A DNA stretch of 64,000 nucleotides from Bimuria novae-zelandiae CBS 107.79 (Eukaryota > Ascomycota > Dothideomycetes > Pleosporales > Didymosphaeriaceae), in assembly GCA_010015655.1 (NCBI GenBank), contig ML976658.1, forward strand, positions 1,755,278-1,819,277, given 5' to 3'. Positions within the stretch are counted from its first letter, which is position 1. Each line of letters begins with the position of its first letter. The translations under genes and the position numbers were made by a program. The notes beneath the pieces were generated by a model. That model saw only the letters and a list, made by a program, of their open reading frames with translations. It ran no database searches and was not told where the DNA came from. This document shows positions 60,805 through 64,000 of the stretch, one piece after another.

Positions 60805-60916
60805 TGTTAGGATCTGTATTTAGCATCACCAGGCTAACATTCTAAGACGGCTAAGGTCTTATAGGAGCCAATGGTGGCACAGCAATAGGCAGGTCACGTA
60901 ACTGCTCGAAGCGCTC
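60805..60916 (+). repeat. Truncated 3' LTR of the chromovirus-type element
   Basis: The first 112 bp match the 5' LTR at 54,473, with G-to-A and C-to-T differences (for example GTCACGTAAC for GTCACGTGAC). The LTR is broken at GCGCTC by the next element's TGTTAGGATC. CGCTC (60,912-60,916) would be the 5-bp target duplication; its partner lies beyond the window. Confidence 0.88.
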
Positions 60917-63900
60917 TGTTAGGATCTGAACATGTACGAGACGCGGAGGGCCAACGGGTCCTTAGCAAGGGTAACACTCGGCGGGGCTGTTCAGCCGGGG
61001 TCACGTGACATGCCATCCCGCTAAGCAAAACCATCCCAGATGGTGTAACCATCCCGGATGGCGAGACTGTCCCGGATAGTGAAACCATCCCGGATGGTAG
61101 GAAGGCAAAGGATGGCAGGATTTACGTAGTATATAGAAAGCTTAAATATCTCTCCTAGATATTTGTGTTCAACCTGTTTATCAATCTATCGTTTAGATTT
61201 AACTTAGGCAATTGTCGATTTAATTATAATTCTTACGCCCTCTTAATACTAACAACCCTATTAACTAGCTTAAGCAGTTAATACCCCTTCCTTGCCTAAT
61301 AAGTACTCCTGCCCGAGAACCAACCCTAACTACTTACGGACTAGCTACCCGGAAGGACTTAACATCTTAAACACCCTTAATATAAGTACTACTAGGACTC
61401 CTACTTCTTCTATGGCTTTAGGCAACGCTAGTGTTACTCTAATAAAGGACACTAAGAATAAGGCGCACAAACCTAATTTATATAATAGTAATCGTAGTCT
61501 CCTCGACACCTGGCTTCTATAGCTAGACCTATACTTCTTCGACATGGATAACAACCTCGAAGACAAGAAGAAAGTCATTTTTGCAGTAACTTACATGCAA
61601 GGACTAGCCAAAGAATAGATCTGTCCCTACTTAGTCAAGTACATAGATATAGACCACGATAATAAGGACAAGAACTACATAAACAGTCACGCCAACGTAG
61701 TTAACATTATTAAAAATTACCTAAACTTTAAGAAATGCCTCAAGCAACTGTTCAGAATTACTAATAAAATTACTATAGCTAAATAAGCTATTTAAACTAT
61801 CTAATAACGATAATCCGTAGTAGAGTATGCAGCCGAGTTTCGCAAGTACGCTGTATAACTTAACTAGGAAGATAAATCCCTTAAGACTATGTATTAATAA
61901 GGACTTAAACGCAACGTGCGCGAAGAACTCTTACGTAGTGGTGCTAGACTTAATACCCTTAACAAACTGTACAAAGAATCTATCTAGATTAATAGAGAAT
62001 GGTTCGCACTACAAGAAGAGTTTCGCAGAAACCTGAGGAATGTCAGTTTTGGACGATAGGCACCTGTAGTCTACAGGGCGCCACTAAAAGTACCTCGACG
62101 ATAGCAACGAAGCGACTCTTATAGCTACTAACCTATAGAAGGAATCCAGTTTAATAACTTAGAGAAAGGAACAAGGAAGTTTAACGGCTTTTACAAGCCT
62201 AACTAAAAGCGTATCTTAGATAGAACCTAATATAAGGGGACCAAGACACGCAAATACTTTATATATAATAAACTAGGTTACATCGCCAGGAATCACAGGT
62301 TTAATAACAAGATTATTAGACAGCTAAACGTACTTACCATCGACGACACAGAAGTAACTAACGAAGAATAGTAGGTGATACCCTCTATTAAGTAATCCGA
62401 CATCCTAGATAAGGACTTAGAGCGATTAGACTTGCCTAACTCGCGACTCTACGAGGATGCATACAAAGGTTTAGACGAGGAAGAGATAGAGCCAGTGCCT
62501 CGATCTCTTACACCTTACCTTAGCTAGAATAAACCTATTACTAGCAAGACGACGAATGTTTTCGACTTCTTAGAAAAACACTAACCTCGAGAAGGGGATT
62601 TTGGGTTTACAGTAATGGAACGACAAGACTACGCAGAAGCATTTTTTCATGCTTACCGACCTGACCTGGTTAGTAAAGCAGCAAGAGAAATGGCGGACCA
62701 CCGCTACGCCCACGAAGACCCTAAGAAGAAATACCCAAACGAAAGCCCAAACTACAAATTATAGTACGACCTGGACTACCGTAACCCTACGCATAAGACT
62801 ATACGATGGACCCTCTGCGGAGAAGACTAATGTACTATTTATTACTAAGCTAAGGAATACAGTTATTTTCCCCGAACGTACTAACGATGCTAATAGGAGT
62901 AGTTTAACTACCCTATTGCCTATTATGACGTTTACCTCTAGGACAAACGTAAAACGCGATACTTTCCACACCTTAACTAAGCGCTAAACTAAGTAATGTT
63001 GCTACTAGTTAATAGAAAATGCGCATCTAACAAATAGCAAACATGCTTATACCCTAATTATAAGGAACACAAAGAGTAAAAGGGAAAGCATAGGTTTAAT
63101 CGCATACCGAAAGGGACTACGACCCTTAGGATTAAAACGGTAACAAAGGAAGAAAACAGTAAAGCTCTCTTAGAAAAGGGCTAATAGCAGCCTTAGGAGA
63201 AGAAAAAGGAAGGACACCTTAATCCCGTAAAGCCACCTATAGAAAAGATGTCTTTTTTAGACCTAGGCTTAGGAGGGAAGACGCCTTTAGAGAACTAAAT
63301 GCCATAAACGGTTAGGCATTAATTAAGCTACCGGTATAGCTTAAAGAAACATGGATAAAAGCCATGCTAGACTTAGGAGCACAGGAAAGCTATGTGTTAA
63401 GAAAAGCACTTAATAGAGCAGGACTCTATAAGCGCAAGAAGGCTATACCCTATACTATCTATATCGCGAATAGATAACTAATGCCCGGCAAAGTAATAAT
63501 TAAATATAAGGTTAAAACTACCCTTACGATCTATGGACACTAGGAATTAATTACCCTTAACATTATCGAGGAAGCTAATCACGACGTAATTTTAGGACTA
63601 CCCTGGTTAAGGAAGCACAATCCCACGATTAACTAGGAGAGAAAAAAGCTATCCTTTAAGCGCTGCAACTGTGCATTATAAGTAAAGCCTACGCATTAAC
63701 AGAGCATGATAGTAGATAAGAGAGCTATTAACACTATAGTCTCGCGACAGACAGTCGAAAAACGGAAGAAACCCTTAGCAGACGCTGGCAGGAACTACCA
63801 GGTCACAGAGCGTAAGAAGATGGATGAAAGCATAAACTATGAAATTCCAGAATGCTACCGAGCATGGAATCATATGTTCACTGAGAGAGAGGGAAAAGCA

Positions 63901-64000
63901 AACCTTCCAGAATATTAGCCCTGGGATCTAGCGATAGACCTAGTAGAAGGGAAAACGCCACCCTTTGGACCACTATATAGCAAGACTAGAAAAGAACTCC
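60917..64000 (+). mobile_element. Second related Ty3/Gypsy element, 5' part, runs off the window
   Basis: The LTR starts TGTTAGGATCTGAACATG at 60,917 and shares its 3' portion (TTCAACCTGTTTATCAATCT, near 61,168) with the element at 54,473, but its upstream part is different. Gag reads from about 61,360 (LNTLNISTTRTPTSSMALGN) through an LFRITNK block to a degraded knuckle near 62,260. Protease is near 63,360-63,400 (AMLDLGA for AMLDSGA), followed by the RVT linker region at the window end. Stops are present but fewer than in the copy at 4,171. It contains the site that is empty here and occupied by a solo LTR at 5,328. Confidence 0.85.
61030..61101. repeat. Four 18-bp tandem repeats with palindromic cores in the LTR
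   Basis: Units start at 61,030, 61,048, 61,066 and 61,084. Each has the form ACCATCCCGGATGG plus four variable bases. ATCCCGGAT is itself nearly palindromic, so the array could extrude hairpins or bind a dimeric factor. It sits in the U3 part of the LTR, at the equivalent place to the 53-bp minisatellite of the neighbouring element. Confidence 0.93.

Larger units (their letters stand above)
54473..60916 (+). mobile_element. Ty3/Gypsy chromovirus-type retrotransposon, nearly complete, RIP-degraded
   Basis: The 5' LTR begins TGTTAGGATCTG at 54,473. The 3' LTR begins with the same bases at 60,805, preceded by the polypurine tract GAGAGAGGGGATAA, and is cut off at 60,916 by another element. Plus-strand reading shows gag (about 54,960-55,980) with CCHC knuckle CFTCGKPGYIARNC (about 55,854-55,895), protease AMLDSGA (56,933-56,953), reverse transcriptase YMDD (58,010-58,021), and RNase H from about 58,440. 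Integrase follows, with its HHCC finger (GHPGIKK to KCAECQRN, about 58,975-59,090) and core (AIDFITGLPG, then IISDRDKLF). A degraded chromodomain-like end lies near 60,070-60,150. Frames persist for long stretches, with scattered TAG/TAA stops from RIP. Confidence 0.88.

Noticed and set aside
60894..61088. Repetitive peptide frame with SGMV units
   Set aside because: Translation of the 18-bp tandem repeats in the LTR, not a gene.
61030..61101. Possible CRISPR-like array
   Set aside because: The units are contiguous 18-mers without spacers, in a eukaryotic LTR.

Overview
The window is a piece of a filamentous ascomycete (Pezizomycotina) chromosome. The composition and gene families fit a Dothideomycete with AT-rich isochores, but I cannot name a species. 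About 53 kb consists of transposable elements carrying the mark of repeat-induced point mutation (RIP): CpA/TpG depleted in favour of TpA, and Gln and Trp codons turned into TAA/TAG while the reading frame often survives. A 10.5-kb island (about 40,924-51,484) has balanced composition, open codons and canonical short fungal introns.

Layout. 1-12,351: truncated elements end to end (Ty1/Copia gag plus LTR; two pogo-type fragments; a Ty3/Gypsy element with a solo LTR inside; a second Gypsy gag; a complete Fot1/pogo-type element). 12,400-18,907: a Tc1/mariner-like element carrying two convergent genes, split by a hAT element with an 8-bp target duplication. 18,927-26,455: a pogo-type element split by a complete Copia element. 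26,459-32,310: a piggyBac-like element holding a pogo-type element that itself holds a related one. 32,319-40,653: another pogo-type element interrupted by a complete Copia element and a solo LTR. 40,656-40,923: a pogo remnant ending 83 bp before a host start codon.

Gene island: a Gfo/Idh/MocA (GAL80-like) oxidoreductase (+, 2 exons), a protein kinase/von Willebrand A fusion of about 1025 aa (-, 5 exons), a CorA-like two-helix membrane protein of about 547 aa (-, 6 exons), a weak small hypothetical gene, and a Zn2Cys6 regulator broken internally and cut off by a Copia LTR. 51,485-54,472 is that Copia element (with its own solo LTR). From 54,473 there is a nearly complete chromovirus-type Gypsy element, whose 3' LTR is interrupted at 60,917 by a related Gypsy element that runs off the window.

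As a system, the window records layered transposition whose order can be read from target duplications. The most unexpected regularity is that every pogo-type terminus I could inspect carries two copies of an element-specific box spaced 17 bp apart (18 bp in one element). The box sequence differs between elements while the spacing stays the same. The kinase-vWA gene beside the CorA-like gene is the most interesting host cargo. Splice sites were chosen by frame, GT/AG ends and branch-point-like motifs, not by transcript data.
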